A DNA stretch of 64,000 nucleotides from assembly GCA_023091735.1 (NCBI GenBank), contig JALKBU010000057.1, positions 1-64,000 on the forward strand, in the 5' to 3' direction. Positions 30,591-41,038 of this stretch are shown one piece after another. Below the pieces are notes generated by a model. The model was not told the origin of the DNA and did no database searches. It saw only the letters and a list, made by a program, of their open reading frames with translations. A program made the position numbers and the translations under genes. Each line of letters starts with the position of its first letter. Position 1 is the first letter of the stretch. The stretch is from Trichomonas tenax. Lineage: Eukaryota; Parabasalia; Trichomonadida; Trichomonadidae.

Positions 30591-30809
30591 ATGGAAAAGT
30601 TTAACTTTCAAGCCAAAGAAACTAAACATTCTGGCTTTTCTTGGAGAAAACAGCAAAAATACGAACCAAAGTTAACGAATATATTGAACTTGAAAGCGAA
30701 ACATGTTGATTTACCAACTTTTCATTTTGGAACAGGAGTAAAGTTCCAATCAACTAAATCACCTAAAGAACCCTTCGAAGTGTTTGTTTATACTCCACCT
30801 TCAGCTTAG
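30591..30809 (+). CDS. Small conserved-looking protein, function unknown
   Basis: A 72-aa basic protein: MEKFNFQAKETKHSGFSWRK at the start, and a central LPTFHFGTGVKF stretch. It has aromatic and Lys/Pro-rich composition, no membrane segment and no Cys. The palindromic promoter-like element just upstream and its clean, non-low-complexity sequence support a real gene. I recognise no family. Small basic proteins of this look occur among axonemal microtubule-associated proteins, but that is a guess. Confidence 0.55.
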   Translation: MEKFNFQAKETKHSGFSWRKQQKYEPKLTNILNLKAKHVDLPTFHFGTGVKFQSTKSPKEPFEVFVYTPPSA

Positions 30810-31259
30810 AAACTAACAAAACTATGAAGAAATTTTATATAGTAATAATTTATTTACTAATACTTATTAGAATACCTCAAGAGTCCTTAATGCTACATTA
30901 CATTTCATTTAATTGTGAAAATATCAATATTATTTTTTTCAAAGAAACAATATATTCTTCATTTTAGAATCATCTGCTCAATGTTTCAATAATACGATTA
31001 GAAAAAATTGGCATTTCTATTAAGATTATATTTCAAAAATTATATTATCATGTTTTTGTAAACTTTGGGCTTTCCATTGTATAGACCTATTATAGGAATC
31101 TTTAAAATATAAGCAATTTTGATATTTTTGTTCAGGTATTTTTAGAAATATACGATGACTTTTGATTTTAGTATTAAAAATAGCCTTTCTGTGGTATGTA
31201 GAATCATAATTTAGAGTCAAAATAGAATGAAAATATTCTGAAAAGTGACGTTTAAAATT
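30810..31259. other. Intergenic DNA with AAAAGTGAC before DCC1
   Basis: AT-rich and without a gene. AAAAGTGAC at 31241-31249 lies 10 nt before the DCC1 start codon. Confidence 0.5.
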
Positions 31260-32312
31260 ATGGATAACATCGAAGAAATCAGTTTTGCGGAAGATTTTGA
31301 GACCGATCAATATATGCTTTTAGAGATTCCTGAAGACGATATACAGAAACTTATTGACGGAACGAGTGAAGCTGAGTTCGTTTCGAGTAAAAATGAACCA
31401 ATTGTTTTATGCATCGATGAAAACACTTATGACGTGAAAGAGTTCGATACTAGTAACATGCTGCTTCCTTTCATGGACAGTACAATCCTTACAAAGGCTT
31501 CTTCAACTTTCGAACTTCGCAGAATGCGTCCACCATTGTTACAGATGCGTCAGCTTCTATCAAGGAGCCTCCTTACACTTGAGGAACTTGGTGGTGCTCC
31601 TCTCGCTTATCAAATTAACTACGAAGATTTGCTCGCAAATACACATTGCTCAAGATACGAATTTAACAAGATAATTGAGAAACTCTGTGTCATTCAAATT
31701 GGAGACTTCGTTAAAATGCCACCAAAACAACTGAAAAATAGAATTATTGATCATATTATCAGATTTTTGCAGGCACACGATGAATATAGGACATTAAATG
31801 AGACTGAACTTCTTTCTACATTCAATTTGGAGTCCATTCTCATTGACCATCCAGCAGATGAAGAAGCTGCTAAAAATAATTTAGAAAATCTTGTTCGTGC
31901 AATACTTTACAGCCTCTCAGAGACGATTTCCAATGGAATTGTCACTCTCAAAGAGAAGAAAATCATCAAACACATTGTTGCAACACTTTTAAGATCACAA
32001 AGAAATGGATGGATGTTAAAGACCGATTTCGATAGTGAAATCCTCGGATTGCTTCCCACGCACATCAAATTCCAGCCACTCTACACTTACGGAGTATGCG
32101 TTGAGCATAATAATGGATATTTGCTTGTCGAAGAAGATGAACTTCCAATCACACTCAATGAGAGATTTAAAGCAGTCTTCCAGCTCCATAAACAGTGGAA
32201 AGAACACGAGATTGAGCCATTCTTCAAGCAGTTCCATACAAAGGACATCCATTTCAATGATTGGGCGAAGCGTTACATTAGATATGCTGATGATTTATGG
32301 ATGCCGAGATAA
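31260..32312 (+). CDS. DSCC1: DCC1 homologue, Ctf18-RFC clamp-loader subunit
   Basis: With Ctf8 and Ctf18, DCC1 forms the alternative clamp loader used in sister-chromatid cohesion and replication. The 350-aa length is close to human DSCC1 (393 aa). Family features seen are an N-terminal beta-rich region with the conserved block VLCIDENTYDVKEFDTSNMLL (human: VLCTKDKTYDLK...TSNMLL), and helical winged-helix-like domains in the middle and C-terminal half. The final helices (WKEHEIEPFFKQF, then DWAKRYIRYAD) stand where the family's C-terminal winged helices are. The frame opens with GTG at 31245, but the first ATG (31260, MDNIEEISFAEDF) matches the family start better and is used here. Confidence 0.88.
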   Translation: MDNIEEISFAEDFETDQYMLLEIPEDDIQKLIDGTSEAEFVSSKNEPIVLCIDENTYDVKEFDTSNMLLPFMDSTILTKASSTFELRRMRPPLLQMRQLLSRSLLTLEELGGAPLAYQINYEDLLANTHCSRYEFNKIIEKLCVIQIGDFVKMPPKQLKNRIIDHIIRFLQAHDEYRTLNETELLSTFNLESILIDHPADEEAAKNNLENLVRAILYSLSETISNGIVTLKEKKIIKHIVATLLRSQRNGWMLKTDFDSEILGLLPTHIKFQPLYTYGVCVEHNNGYLLVEEDELPITLNERFKAVFQLHKQWKEHEIEPFFKQFHTKDIHFNDWAKRYIRYADDLWMPR

Positions 32313-32750
32313 TACAGTTCTATCTGATAATATAAATGTTAATAAAGATATATACATAATACTGAGTGTTTAAATTTTGAATTTTAATTCTTGAAAATAT
32401 TATCAAATTCTAAATGCTCATTATATTAGTGTTTAAAAACTCTTTAAGTTCTTATTCAATTTATAATAAGACAACTGTTTAAATATGTTAAGAATTGACA
32501 ATATTTTATAATTTTTGTTAACATGATCAAAAGGAGATGTGGATACTTACATATCTGTGTTTCGATTGATGTGTCTGTATGTGCATGGGTTTAAATTAGA
32601 TTTATAAAATAGCAAAAAAAATTGGATCTAAAAAGTCGATTTTTTGCGTTCTATAGTTTTTGCACTTTATGCAAATGATATATTTTAAGTTTAAATAGAT
32701 GTGAAAAAAGATAGTGACAAATTTGACAAACCGACAGATTTTTTTAAGGA
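32313..32750. other. Intergenic AT-rich DNA
   Basis: No gene, RNA or strong motif. ATTTGACAAACCGACAG lies about 20 nt before the next gene. Confidence 0.4.
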
Positions 32751-33563
32751 ATGACTTCTATTCCTTTTGTATCTGACTACATGTTTTATTTGACCGATGA
32801 AAAGTCGTTCGGTCAGTTCTGCATCGCGAACATCGTTCTCGGATTTGTCATGATGTTCTTCTTCGCGTTTTTCTCGATGCCATATGGTAAAAACTACACC
32901 AGAGGTAAAGCGTGGCTCAAAGTTGAAATCAATGACAGACTCGCTTACCTCCTCGCTAACATTCCAGGTCCAATTATCTACATTATGTTAAAAGTTCTTT
33001 GGCCTCGTGGACAAATCTTCGAAACTTCTTCGATTCTCTACATCAGCTACTACATTCATCGCGCTATCATATATCCATTCTTCAGGCACAAACAATCTAA
33101 GCCATGGCCACTTGAATCACTTTTATATTTCGGTATCACCAATTTCCTCGAGGGTTCAATATTGGCTCGCATCCAAGTTTTCGAAACAAACAACTTCCCG
33201 CTCATTCTTCAGTTGCTTTTCGCACTTGTTTTCATCGCTTTAGCTGTTGTTACAGGCTATTACGATTACAGCATCTGCCAGCTCCGCACACACGGTGATT
33301 CTGGATATCGTATCCCACAGGGCACACTTTTCAAGTATGTTTCTGGACCAAATTATTTAACTGAACTTCTCATGTGGTGCGTCTACATGCTCTTCGTCTC
33401 TTTCAACATTCAGGGCTGTGCCTTCGGCATCTGGCTTCTTGTCAATATCACTGGCCGCGCTGAAGCAACACACGCATGGTACAAAGCTTTCTTCAAGTCG
33501 AAATACCCACAGGATAGAACCGCCTACATTCCATTTGTCAAAAATTCCCGCTGGTTCATCTAA
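32751..33563 (+). CDS. Steroid 5-alpha-reductase family protein (SRD5A-like)
   Basis: NADPH-dependent membrane reductases of this family reduce a conjugated C=C bond in steroids, polyprenols or enoyl-CoA. The 270-aa protein has about six hydrophobic segments. YYIHRAIIYPF at about residue 101 and the C-terminal block GYRIPQGTLFKYVSGPNYL.E match SRD5A1/2 (HY.HR..I.P and GYKIP.G..F.YVT..NY..E), including the Glu of the NADPH-binding region. The terminal H.WY..FF..YP..R....PF is also present. It resembles SRD5A1 more than the polyprenol reductase SRD5A3 or enoyl-CoA reductase TECR. As trichomonads lack de novo sterol synthesis, the substrate may be host-derived or a polyprenol; this is inference. 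The stop overlaps TAAA. Confidence 0.9.
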   Translation: MTSIPFVSDYMFYLTDEKSFGQFCIANIVLGFVMMFFFAFFSMPYGKNYTRGKAWLKVEINDRLAYLLANIPGPIIYIMLKVLWPRGQIFETSSILYISYYIHRAIIYPFFRHKQSKPWPLESLLYFGITNFLEGSILARIQVFETNNFPLILQLLFALVFIALAVVTGYYDYSICQLRTHGDSGYRIPQGTLFKYVSGPNYLTELLMWCVYMLFVSFNIQGCAFGIWLLVNITGRAEATHAWYKAFFKSKYPQDRTAYIPFVKNSRWFI

Positions 33564-34227
33564 AATACATCATCTTTTTTTTTAATAAACACACTCCAAC
33601 AAAGAATACTAAATGCGAAGTAATGACACAATTATCTAACTATAGCACTTACATTTGAATACTAATTGTTCACATTTTCCGTTATATTGAAATATTAATA
33701 TTAATTCTTTGCAAAAAGAAATATAATCAAATCTATAAGCATGGAAAGTATATAGCTTCTTGTGGTCTTAGTGTTCTGCTTATTTTTATCTAAGTATGTT
33801 AAAACATGCTTATTATATTTATCTAAATAGGATTACTTTAATAGGTAAATGAAAGGATTGGAAGTAATATGGTGCTATCTCAAACGCCATATGGGAATCG
33901 ACTATTTTTGATTTTTCTGATATGTAATATTTTACTTGTCAAAAGTCAGATTGTCAATTTGACAATGTAAACTTAACTTTTGATATGCAAAATATAATCA
34001 CCTCTTTGTGATATATTTTTATTGTCGTTGTTGACAAATCAAAAGTGACAGCTTTTGTCCAAAAAGTGACGAATAATTTGAAATTTAACGATAAAATTCA
34101 GATATTTACAAAAAAATTCTCAGCTTTACAATATAAATTCCAAATTTTAATGAATTTAGCTGCTGTATGTTACAGAACACACAGAAATCAGAAAATTTTC
34201 AATTTTCGCGAAAAACGACGAAAAACA
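33564..34227. other. Intergenic DNA with dense motif cluster
   Basis: Positions 33918-34070 hold TCTGATATGTAAT, TTTACTTGTCAAA, a TTGACAATGTAAAC element, TTGTTGACAAATC and two AAAAGTGAC elements (34041 and 34062, 21 bp apart). These precede the ARM-repeat gene. No other gene is seen. Confidence 0.5.
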
Positions 34228-35658
34228 ATGAGTGACGACAGCGATAGCGATCCAGCTTCAGGCTTGGATCTGAAAACACTGTCAAAGGGCTTTGCAACAG
34301 ACAGAGCGAAGAACTCAATAAGAATTCGAAGATCAAAACTGGGACATTCGCATCCTTTGCTCGACTCTGATGTATCATCGCCTTCGAGCCAAGAGGATCA
34401 ATTAACAGCAATTGCGAATATCGCTGAAACTAAATTTGCACCGGAAATCATACAGAACAATTTTTCTTCCCCAGATGCAAATTTAAATCAATTCACATGC
34501 GATTTGGCGTTATTTATCAAGATGCATCCAGAAATATCCATAATTACAGACCCAGAGCAGATAGAATTAATCGTCAATGCTATCGGATATTATACAGACA
34601 GTCAAGCCATCACAAATTTTCTATATTTGATCATAGTTTTAGCCGCAAAATTTGATAACGAGATCGTGGACAATGGGTTCTTTTTCCTCGTTAGGGATGA
34701 ACCCTTCCAAACTTTTCCCGCACAAGTCCTCGAATTTTATCAAGCAATCGCCACGCAATCAAAGTACTGTGTTAACGCACTCATTTGCACGGGCATTCTA
34801 TACGATATTTTCGATTTATTTAGTCAGACAGAAGACCAAAATTTGATTGTTCAAGCTTCTAAAACAATAGACGCAATCATGTCTGTTGCAACCAATGAAG
34901 ATGCAGATTCTCTTCGCGAAATTATCACAAACGTTGTTGCTATGTTAAATTGTCAAAATATCGAAGCTATTACATATATATTACGCGCAATTAACAATAT
35001 GATTCGTATATCAACGTCATTTATTACTTTATTTTTCCAAGCTGAATTACACACAATAATTGCAAATTTTATGCCTCAACCAGAGCTTTCAAAACTATGC
35101 TTAGACATATTAGGTTCGATGTGTGTGTGTTCAGATAATCAATTCCCACTTCTTTTTCCACTCGTCGAAATTGCATGTACTTTAATCGGTGGAGACTTTA
35201 CAGGTGATGTTTACTGGACACTGATGAACGCTTTAGACAGCTGTCCACTCAAAATATTCCCTTTTATCGATAATCAATTTATAGTTAATACGGCACAAAT
35301 ATTAAATAATTCGTCGTATGCAGTAATGCGTGATGTTGCGTGTTTCATTGCAACACTTCTCGTTGTCGCTCCTCTCTTAGAACTTAAAAATATTATAGCA
35401 CATGGAATTATTGGTCCTTTGATTGATATGCTCGATTGCGGAGATGCACCACTTGTTTTAAGGTGCCTTGATGGTCTCAAAAAGGTCGTTATGGCTGCAT
35501 ATTCAGACGCAGCAGTTGTTGAATTAGCACCAGATCTTTTTGAGAATGATGAAGTCGAAGAAGCTCTCTCGAGACTTCATGAAAATGAAGATCCTCGAAT
35601 CAACTCACGCGCCGTCCAACTCATGAATGAATTAGAATCGATAACACGGACCTCTTAA
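34228..35658 (+). CDS. Armadillo/HEAT-repeat protein, importin-alpha-like
   Basis: A 476-aa all-helical protein with armadillo-like repeats from about residue 60 to the end, for example VLRCLDGLKKVV, LCLDILGSMCVC and LILRAINNMIR-type helices ending in Asn. The N-terminal 60 residues are charged and disordered, with a basic RIRRSKLGH segment. That layout resembles an importin-beta-binding region followed by ARM repeats, as in divergent importin-alpha proteins. The conserved ladder of Trp and Asn that grips a nuclear localisation signal is not obvious, so the assignment is loose. The frame is open from a GTG at 34045; I chose the ATG at 34228 (MSDDSDSD) because the upstream residues look like translated promoter DNA. 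An ATG at 34150 is the alternative. Confidence 0.7.
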   Translation: MSDDSDSDPASGLDLKTLSKGFATDRAKNSIRIRRSKLGHSHPLLDSDVSSPSSQEDQLTAIANIAETKFAPEIIQNNFSSPDANLNQFTCDLALFIKMHPEISIITDPEQIELIVNAIGYYTDSQAITNFLYLIIVLAAKFDNEIVDNGFFFLVRDEPFQTFPAQVLEFYQAIATQSKYCVNALICTGILYDIFDLFSQTEDQNLIVQASKTIDAIMSVATNEDADSLREIITNVVAMLNCQNIEAITYILRAINNMIRISTSFITLFFQAELHTIIANFMPQPELSKLCLDILGSMCVCSDNQFPLLFPLVEIACTLIGGDFTGDVYWTLMNALDSCPLKIFPFIDNQFIVNTAQILNNSSYAVMRDVACFIATLLVVAPLLELKNIIAHGIIGPLIDMLDCGDAPLVLRCLDGLKKVVMAAYSDAAVVELAPDLFENDEVEEALSRLHENEDPRINSRAVQLMNELESITRTS

Positions 35659-36116
35659 CTTTTTATGTATTCTTTCTATCTTATTTGAATAAAATGTTTC
35701 GTAATTCTTTCGTTTCTTATCTAGCATCTGTTTTTATATATTTTATTTTAAAACATAGGACATGAAAAACCCATCATATCTCATTAATTACGTTATATTT
35801 TGTGATTTTGATCATTACAATAATATTGCATTGATATGGATTATATTTCAATGTTATAAAAATATTAATATATTTAGTAGATAGCTCAGAAAAATCACTT
35901 TTTATATTCCGTGAAAGATAAAATTGAACAAAATAACTTTTTATAGAAACAAAATTGAACAAAATCACCATTACCATATTATGAAGTAGTACATGGAAAT
36001 ATTGTTAATAGGATTTAAAATGCTAAATATGAATCATAGTGCTAAATTTGCGTTAAAATTTTGATTTAAGTTAACAATAGTGATGTCAATTTTTTATAAA
36101 TTTCTAAACGAAAGCA
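35659..36116. other. Intergenic AT-rich DNA
   Basis: Nothing gene-like. Two AAAATCAC(T/C)-like words occur at about 35891-35970. Confidence 0.35.
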
Positions 36117-38465
36117 ATGAAAAAGAATTCAGACAAAAATAAGCAACTTGAGACAGAAGAGGACCTTTTGTTCCTCAAAGACGAAATGATATCGACGATA
36201 GAAGCCGTGCAAGTGAAAGAAGTCGACACAGAGGACGAAGCGAAGTCAATGATCGAATTTCTTCGTGAAAATATGACATCAAAAGGAGATTGGTCAAAGA
36301 GAAATGAAGCACTCACAATTGCATTGCAATACATCAAAGGTGGAATCTATTATTTCAAACAAGGAGATATTCAAAATCTTGTTAAATCGATAAAAGGCCT
36401 ATTATCTGATATAAGACCAATCACCATCAAGAGTACATTAATATTTTTGGTTGGTGTATCACAAATAATGAAGAGAGAAAGTTATCAATTTTTATCTGAG
36501 TTTTTTCCACAAATAATGAAATTATTATCGCATCAAAACATTATTGTCGCAAATTCTGCCCATATATCGCTGTTACAAATCATACAGACAACAGTAAACG
36601 CGAGTTTAATCAAACAAATCTTACCATACGGAAATACTGCAGATTTAGCGTCCAAAGTAACAGTTGCTGAAATGATTCATATAGTGGCTGAAACTTGGCC
36701 TGTTAAATCACTCGAAGACTCAAAGTCTGCGATGCAAGATGCTTTACAAAAATTCTCGAAAGATTCTGACGAGAGGCTTGTAGAAACAGCGAGTAATGCT
36801 ATGAAGCTCCTCGAAAATGTTGGTTCTTGTCCAAAAACACAAAAATCTACTTTGCCATTGAAATTTATTCCGAGAAAATCAAAGAAAATGGACCAATTTT
36901 CGCCACCAAGGAAAGCAAAGTCGCAGCCAAAGTTTACACCAAAGGAGAAAGAGCAAAAACAAGCACAAGAATTTTCTGATGATGATATTGTTATTCAACC
37001 AAAGAAACAAGAACCAGAAGAACACACAGAAACAGAGCCAGAGAAAACTGAAGAACCAGCAGAAGAGTCTAAAACAGTAAATGAAGAAACTGAGCTTCAA
37101 AATGATGAAGAAGAGGATGAATTTGCCTTTGAGAAGCATGAAGAGGCAGAGGCAGCCCCTCAGAATCAAGAAACACGACAAAACGAAGAAGAAGAGCAAA
37201 AAGATGAAGAACCGAAGAATGAAGAAGAAAAACCAAAACAAAACAAGAAACCTTCGAAGATTCTAACAAAGAGGACTGAAGACAAACCACAAATCAAAGT
37301 TTCTCTCGAAGAAATAATAATTCCAGAAAAATCTGAACAAGTTGATATGTTTATCGATATCATCACAAATGCAATCAATAGCGAAGACTACACTGAAGTC
37401 GATCCATGTGTCCAAGATCTTGGAGCCGGTCTTAAATCTGCAATAATTTCAAAATCGAGATATCCATATTGGCCAAGCATAGTTTCATCACTAATGGAAC
37501 ACTACCAAGAGGAACTTCAGCCTAGTGTCTTCGAACTCTTCAAAATCACATCATTTAATTTCCAAATTATCGAAACTGCAATCAAAGTTTATACAGGTGA
37601 ATTACTCATAGCTGATCTTGCTGCTATGCCGAGATCAGAACAGAATCCAGCTGCGTTTCCATTCCTTTCTGCACTCGCAGACATCAATCCTGAAATTGAT
37701 ATGTTACAACCATGTCCTGGACCACATGGAACATGCGCTGACTTTTGCAATGCTGTGCTTAACAATAACAAACTCGCAAACAAGACACCTGTCATTTACA
37801 AATTTATCAATGATCATATTAAGAAGTCTTCATTCAGCGAGGAACTCATAGAGATTATAAACATGACCAAGGAAGGAAAATCAATATCCGATATGTTCCA
37901 AACTCTCGTTGATACTTTCGATCCAGAAAATAACGCTCAAGAGATGTCAAACATCATTAACACAGATGCGGTTGTTATTTTCACAGATGGAACTCCTGAA
38001 TCGCAATCAGCATTTCTCCCAATTCTCGCAAATTCAAGAAAATTCACAAATGTCGTCTTTTCGAATTTCGTAGAGCCAATAATCAAATGCATGGCCCAGG
38101 AGGACTGCCAGTGGAAGGAATCCGGTATCGCAGCGACCATAGAGCTTCTCTATGAAGTGAAACCGATGTCATCGCTTTTCTCGATCATTGACCGAAATCC
38201 CGAATTGAGGAAAACATGTTTAGAAGTGTTATACAGATTTTTTAACAAGGCCGCGCCACAGAGGATCGTCCCAATACAGAAGGCCGTTGCACAGAAACTC
38301 CTCCCGTACTCTTCCGCGAGTGAGGATGATGTTCGAAATTATGTAATCGGCATTTTCGTCGAAATCAACAAGAAGATCCCGACAGTCTTCAGAAAACAGA
38401 TATCTAAGATGAAGCCTGCCGTGCAGAGGCTCGTTCTTATGAAAACATCCAAATCTGACAAATAA
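36117..38465 (+). CDS. TOG/CLASP-like HEAT-repeat microtubule-associated protein
   Basis: A 782-aa protein with helical TOG-like arrays at both ends and a long acidic, Glu/Lys/Gln-rich linker. The first array (about 45-230) starts with DWSKRNEAL, the usual entry of CLASP/XMAP215 TOG domains (W..R..AL), and has paired HEAT helices. Residues about 250-400 are disordered: a basic patch (FIPRKSKK..FSPPRKAKSQ), then poly-acidic. The second array (about 400-782) ends with FRKQISKMKPAVQRLVLM. CLASP proteins stabilise microtubule plus ends through TOG-tubulin and basic-linker contacts. That fits, but the match is by architecture and a few residues, so another HEAT-repeat protein is possible. Confidence 0.7.
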   Translation: MKKNSDKNKQLETEEDLLFLKDEMISTIEAVQVKEVDTEDEAKSMIEFLRENMTSKGDWSKRNEALTIALQYIKGGIYYFKQGDIQNLVKSIKGLLSDIRPITIKSTLIFLVGVSQIMKRESYQFLSEFFPQIMKLLSHQNIIVANSAHISLLQIIQTTVNASLIKQILPYGNTADLASKVTVAEMIHIVAETWPVKSLEDSKSAMQDALQKFSKDSDERLVETASNAMKLLENVGSCPKTQKSTLPLKFIPRKSKKMDQFSPPRKAKSQPKFTPKEKEQKQAQEFSDDDIVIQPKKQEPEEHTETEPEKTEEPAEESKTVNEETELQNDEEEDEFAFEKHEEAEAAPQNQETRQNEEEEQKDEEPKNEEEKPKQNKKPSKILTKRTEDKPQIKVSLEEIIIPEKSEQVDMFIDIITNAINSEDYTEVDPCVQDLGAGLKSAIISKSRYPYWPSIVSSLMEHYQEELQPSVFELFKITSFNFQIIETAIKVYTGELLIADLAAMPRSEQNPAAFPFLSALADINPEIDMLQPCPGPHGTCADFCNAVLNNNKLANKTPVIYKFINDHIKKSSFSEELIEIINMTKEGKSISDMFQTLVDTFDPENNAQEMSNIINTDAVVIFTDGTPESQSAFLPILANSRKFTNVVFSNFVEPIIKCMAQEDCQWKESGIAATIELLYEVKPMSSLFSIIDRNPELRKTCLEVLYRFFNKAAPQRIVPIQKAVAQKLLPYSSASEDDVRNYVIGIFVEINKKIPTVFRKQISKMKPAVQRLVLMKTSKSDK

Positions 38466-38486
38466 TTTTCATATTTTTGTCATTTT

Positions 38487-38554
38487 TTATTGTTATATAT
38501 TGATTTCCATCTTTAAATCCTTATTGTTATATATTGATTTCCATCTTAAAATCC
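38487..38554. repeat. 34-bp tandem duplication
   Basis: Positions 38487-38520 and 38521-38554 are the same 34-bp unit with one mismatch. It lies just after the TOG-like gene, in its 3' region. Confidence 0.9.
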
Positions 38555-38670
38555 ATTTAAAAAAGTTTTACAATGGAACAAAAACGTGATAAAAAAATAA
38601 CCTTTTTGTAAAGGAAAATTCGAAATTAGAAGAAATATTACAGTTATTTAAAAAGATTAGAAGAATGATA

Positions 38671-38868
38671 TTAATGCTGTTCGTGCTGGAAGTTAATTAA
38701 GAAATTATCCAGCTCGTTAGTTTGCTTTGGTTGTTCTATTTGTTGTGGAGAAGATTCTGGATTTTCTTCCATTGGAACAATTCTTGGATTTTGTACATGT
38801 GGCTGCTGATAAACATATGTATGAATGGCTTGTATCACTGGCATTGAATATCTGTGTTGGAATTGCAT
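38671..38868 (-). pseudogene. Truncated Gln/Pro-rich protein gene (3' end only)
   Basis: The minus strand encodes a Gln/Pro-rich tail with repeated QQP and acidic-Gln motifs, ending NFLINFQHEQH. The same frame continues upstream through a basic stretch (KKSKKRSK) into a poly(A) tract, with an in-frame stop at 38956-38958. No ATG occurs before 38868. The composition resembles the low-complexity tail of a transcription factor such as a Myb protein, whose DNA-binding part would be missing. I infer a gene whose 5' end was lost or interrupted at the homopolymer tract. It could instead be a short genuine gene starting at 38868. Confidence 0.45.
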
Positions 38869-38922
38869 TGGTGAAACTTTAGGCTGCTGTAATGGTATTA
38901 TTTGAATTTTACTTCGTTTTTT

Positions 38923-38925
<3 letters not shown>

Positions 38926-38959
<34 letters not shown>

Positions 38960-38973
38960 TTTGTTTTTTTTTT

Positions 38974-39010
<37 letters not shown>
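38926..39010. repeat. Poly(T) tract of about 85 nt
   Basis: An almost pure T run with a few interrupting A and G bases. It is the longest homopolymer of the window and abuts the truncated Gln-rich gene. It could be a decayed retroposon tail (poly(A) on the minus strand) or a region prone to assembly error. Confidence 0.8.
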
Positions 39011-40207
39011 CGTTATTTTTTGATATCTTTCTCTTAAATTATGTCTATTTTCGATAAAATTGTCGTTTTTCCCAATTTGTCTGAATTTTAAAATTTTGTT
39101 ATTATTTGAATCTCTATTAATTGTGGTACTTATTTTTAATGATTTTCTGAATTTTTTTATTGAGTCTCACAGTTTTTGATATTTTATGATTTTTTTAGCA
39201 TTTAATCATGTTGCTATATTTATTTTTATCGAAATTTTGATTTTTGTTTTAATTTTATTTTTTTCCCCTTGGTTTTTAATATCGTATATATGATTTAGAT
39301 ATTAAATATGATGAAATTGAATTTGAAAGATTCAAAAATTTGTAAAATCTTTGAGTTTTCACAGTCTTGTTAATAAAAGTTATTATCAACATCGAAAGGT
39401 ATGCTTAATTTTAAAAGAATTTTGACTTGTGATGAAATATGACAAAGATCATTTTGGTTTTTAAGCATATTCCAGATGAATTCATCTGTTTTATACACTT
39501 AAAAACATGATCACGCTCTCCGTTTTGATTTATGTAAAAAAAAATCAATTTCATCAAAAAATATTCAGCATTAATCATTTTCATGCTCATGCAATCACTT
39601 TCATTAGTTTTTCTATTTGTTCATACTGCTTATTCATGATGAAAGTGGTTTTTTTAATATACTTAAAATATTTGGATTTTATTGATTTAAATATTTGGAA
39701 ATTGATATATGATTCATTGGAATTATATTTTTGATGCTTAGAAAGAAAATGAAAGTATATTTTGAAAAACATTGAAATATCTTTCATATAACTTTGATGC
39801 TACAATTCATTAAAAGTTTGTCTCATCTATATTGATGAGTCACATCACAAATCGCTCTATCTTTAACTTTTCTATTTTTTCAAAAATTCCAAAATATAAC
39901 ACCAGTGAATACAAAATCATTCATGTATTAGGCTATACAATAACTTAATGCAATAAAAATTATATATTATCGCTAATTTTGATATTTTACAACAATATCA
40001 AAATATAACATCAAATGATTATGATTTCAAACATTATTTTAGTTGCATATTTACTAAATAAAATAAAAATTATATGTTGTCGCTTATAGTAATTTTGAAA
40101 TGAAATCAAATATCGCTTTTTGAGTTTCGAAATTGAGAACAATAGCAAATATATATGATGCAGATTTGAAATATCGAATAAAAAGAGCAAGCACACAATC
40201 TCTATCG
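39011..40207. other. Gene-poor AT-rich DNA
   Basis: No supportable gene. Short frames (39507-39734 and its antisense) are low-complexity. The end of the stretch contains GATATCGCTTTTTGAG about 110 nt before the uS5 start, of unclear meaning. Confidence 0.35.
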
Positions 40208-40212
40208 TCATT
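40208..40212 (+). promoter_or_regulatory. Initiator (Inr) of the uS5 gene
   Basis: TCATT matches the T. vaginalis initiator TCA(+1)(Y)(W). Transcription would start at 40210, giving a leader of 19 nt, within the normal trichomonad range. It also shows that the upstream extension of the open frame (from 40133) is not translated. Confidence 0.7.
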
Positions 40213-40228
40213 GGCCCTTCCTTTTTTG

Positions 40229-41038
40229 ATGTCCACAGAGGCAGCAACAGAAGTTCCGCAGACAGAACAACCACAACAACTCCGCGGCGAGATGCGCGGC
40301 CGCCGTGAGGGCCGTGGCCCACGTGGCCCACGCCCACAGCGCGGTGGTCAGAAGGGCGGATGGCAGCCACGCACAAAGCTTGGCCGTCTCGTCAAATCCG
40401 GCAAGATAAAGACACTCGAGGAGATCTTCTACCACGCCATCCCAATCAAGGAGGCCGAGATCGTCGAGCATATCCTGGGTGAGGACCTCAAGGACGAGAT
40501 CATGAAGATCATGCCAGTCCAGAAGCAGACACGCGCTGGCCAGCGCACACGCTTTAAAGCTATCGCCGCTATCGGTGATGGCAAGGGTCATATCGGTCTT
40601 GGTATCAAGACAGCTGCTGAAGTTGCCAACGCTATCAAGGGCGCCACAATCTACGCCAAGCTCTCCATCCTTCCAGTCCGCCGTGGCTACTGGGGCAACA
40701 AGATCGGTGCTCCACACACTGTTCCCAACACAGTCACTGGCAAGTGCGGCTCCATCAGAATGCGCTTGATCCCAGCTCCACGTGGTTCCGGAATCGTCGC
40801 TGGTACAGCTGCCAAGAAGCTCCTCACAATGGCCGGCTTTGAGGACCTCTTCACATCCTCCCTTGGTAACACAAAGACAACATTCAACTTCCTTGTTGCC
40901 ACATACAACGCCATGGAAGAGACATTCAAGTTCCTCACACCAGACCAGTGGGAAGAGCGCGATCCAGAACAGCACCCGTTTGTCAAGAACTCCGACTGGC
41001 TCCACGGCGGCAAGAAGAAGGCCGAAGCCGATGAGTAA
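40229..41038 (+). CDS. RPS2: 40S ribosomal protein S2 (uS5)
   Basis: A small-subunit ribosomal protein near the decoding and mRNA entry site. The 269-aa product has an Arg/Gly-rich N-terminal tail (about residues 20-45). It then has the uS5 double-stranded-RNA-binding fold with the eukaryote-typical [15 protein letters not shown] and [11 protein letters not shown] blocks. The C-terminal part shows [21 protein letters not shown], typical of eukaryotic S2. Codon use is strongly GC-ending (GCC, CGC, AAG, CTC), unlike every neighbour, as expected for a very highly expressed trichomonad gene. I chose the ATG at 40229 over the open-frame start at 40133 because the initiator lies between them. The stop overlaps TAAA. 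Confidence 0.98.
   Translation: MSTEAATEVPQTEQPQQLRGEMRGRREGRGPRGPRPQRGGQKGGWQPRTKLGRLVKSGKIKTLEEIFYHAIPIKEAEIVEHILGEDLKDEIMKIMPVQKQTRAGQRTRFKAIAAIGDGKGHIGLGIKTAAEVANAIKGATIYAKLSILPVRRGYWGNKIGAPHTVPNTVTGKCGSIRMRLIPAPRGSGIVAGTAAKKLLTMAGFEDLFTSSLGNTKTTFNFLVATYNAMEETFKFLTPDQWEERDPEQHPFVKNSDWLHGGKKKAEADE

Noticed and set aside
40208..41005. A 265-codon minus-strand open frame over the uS5 gene
   Set aside because: Antisense shadow of a GC-rich, strongly biased ribosomal protein gene.
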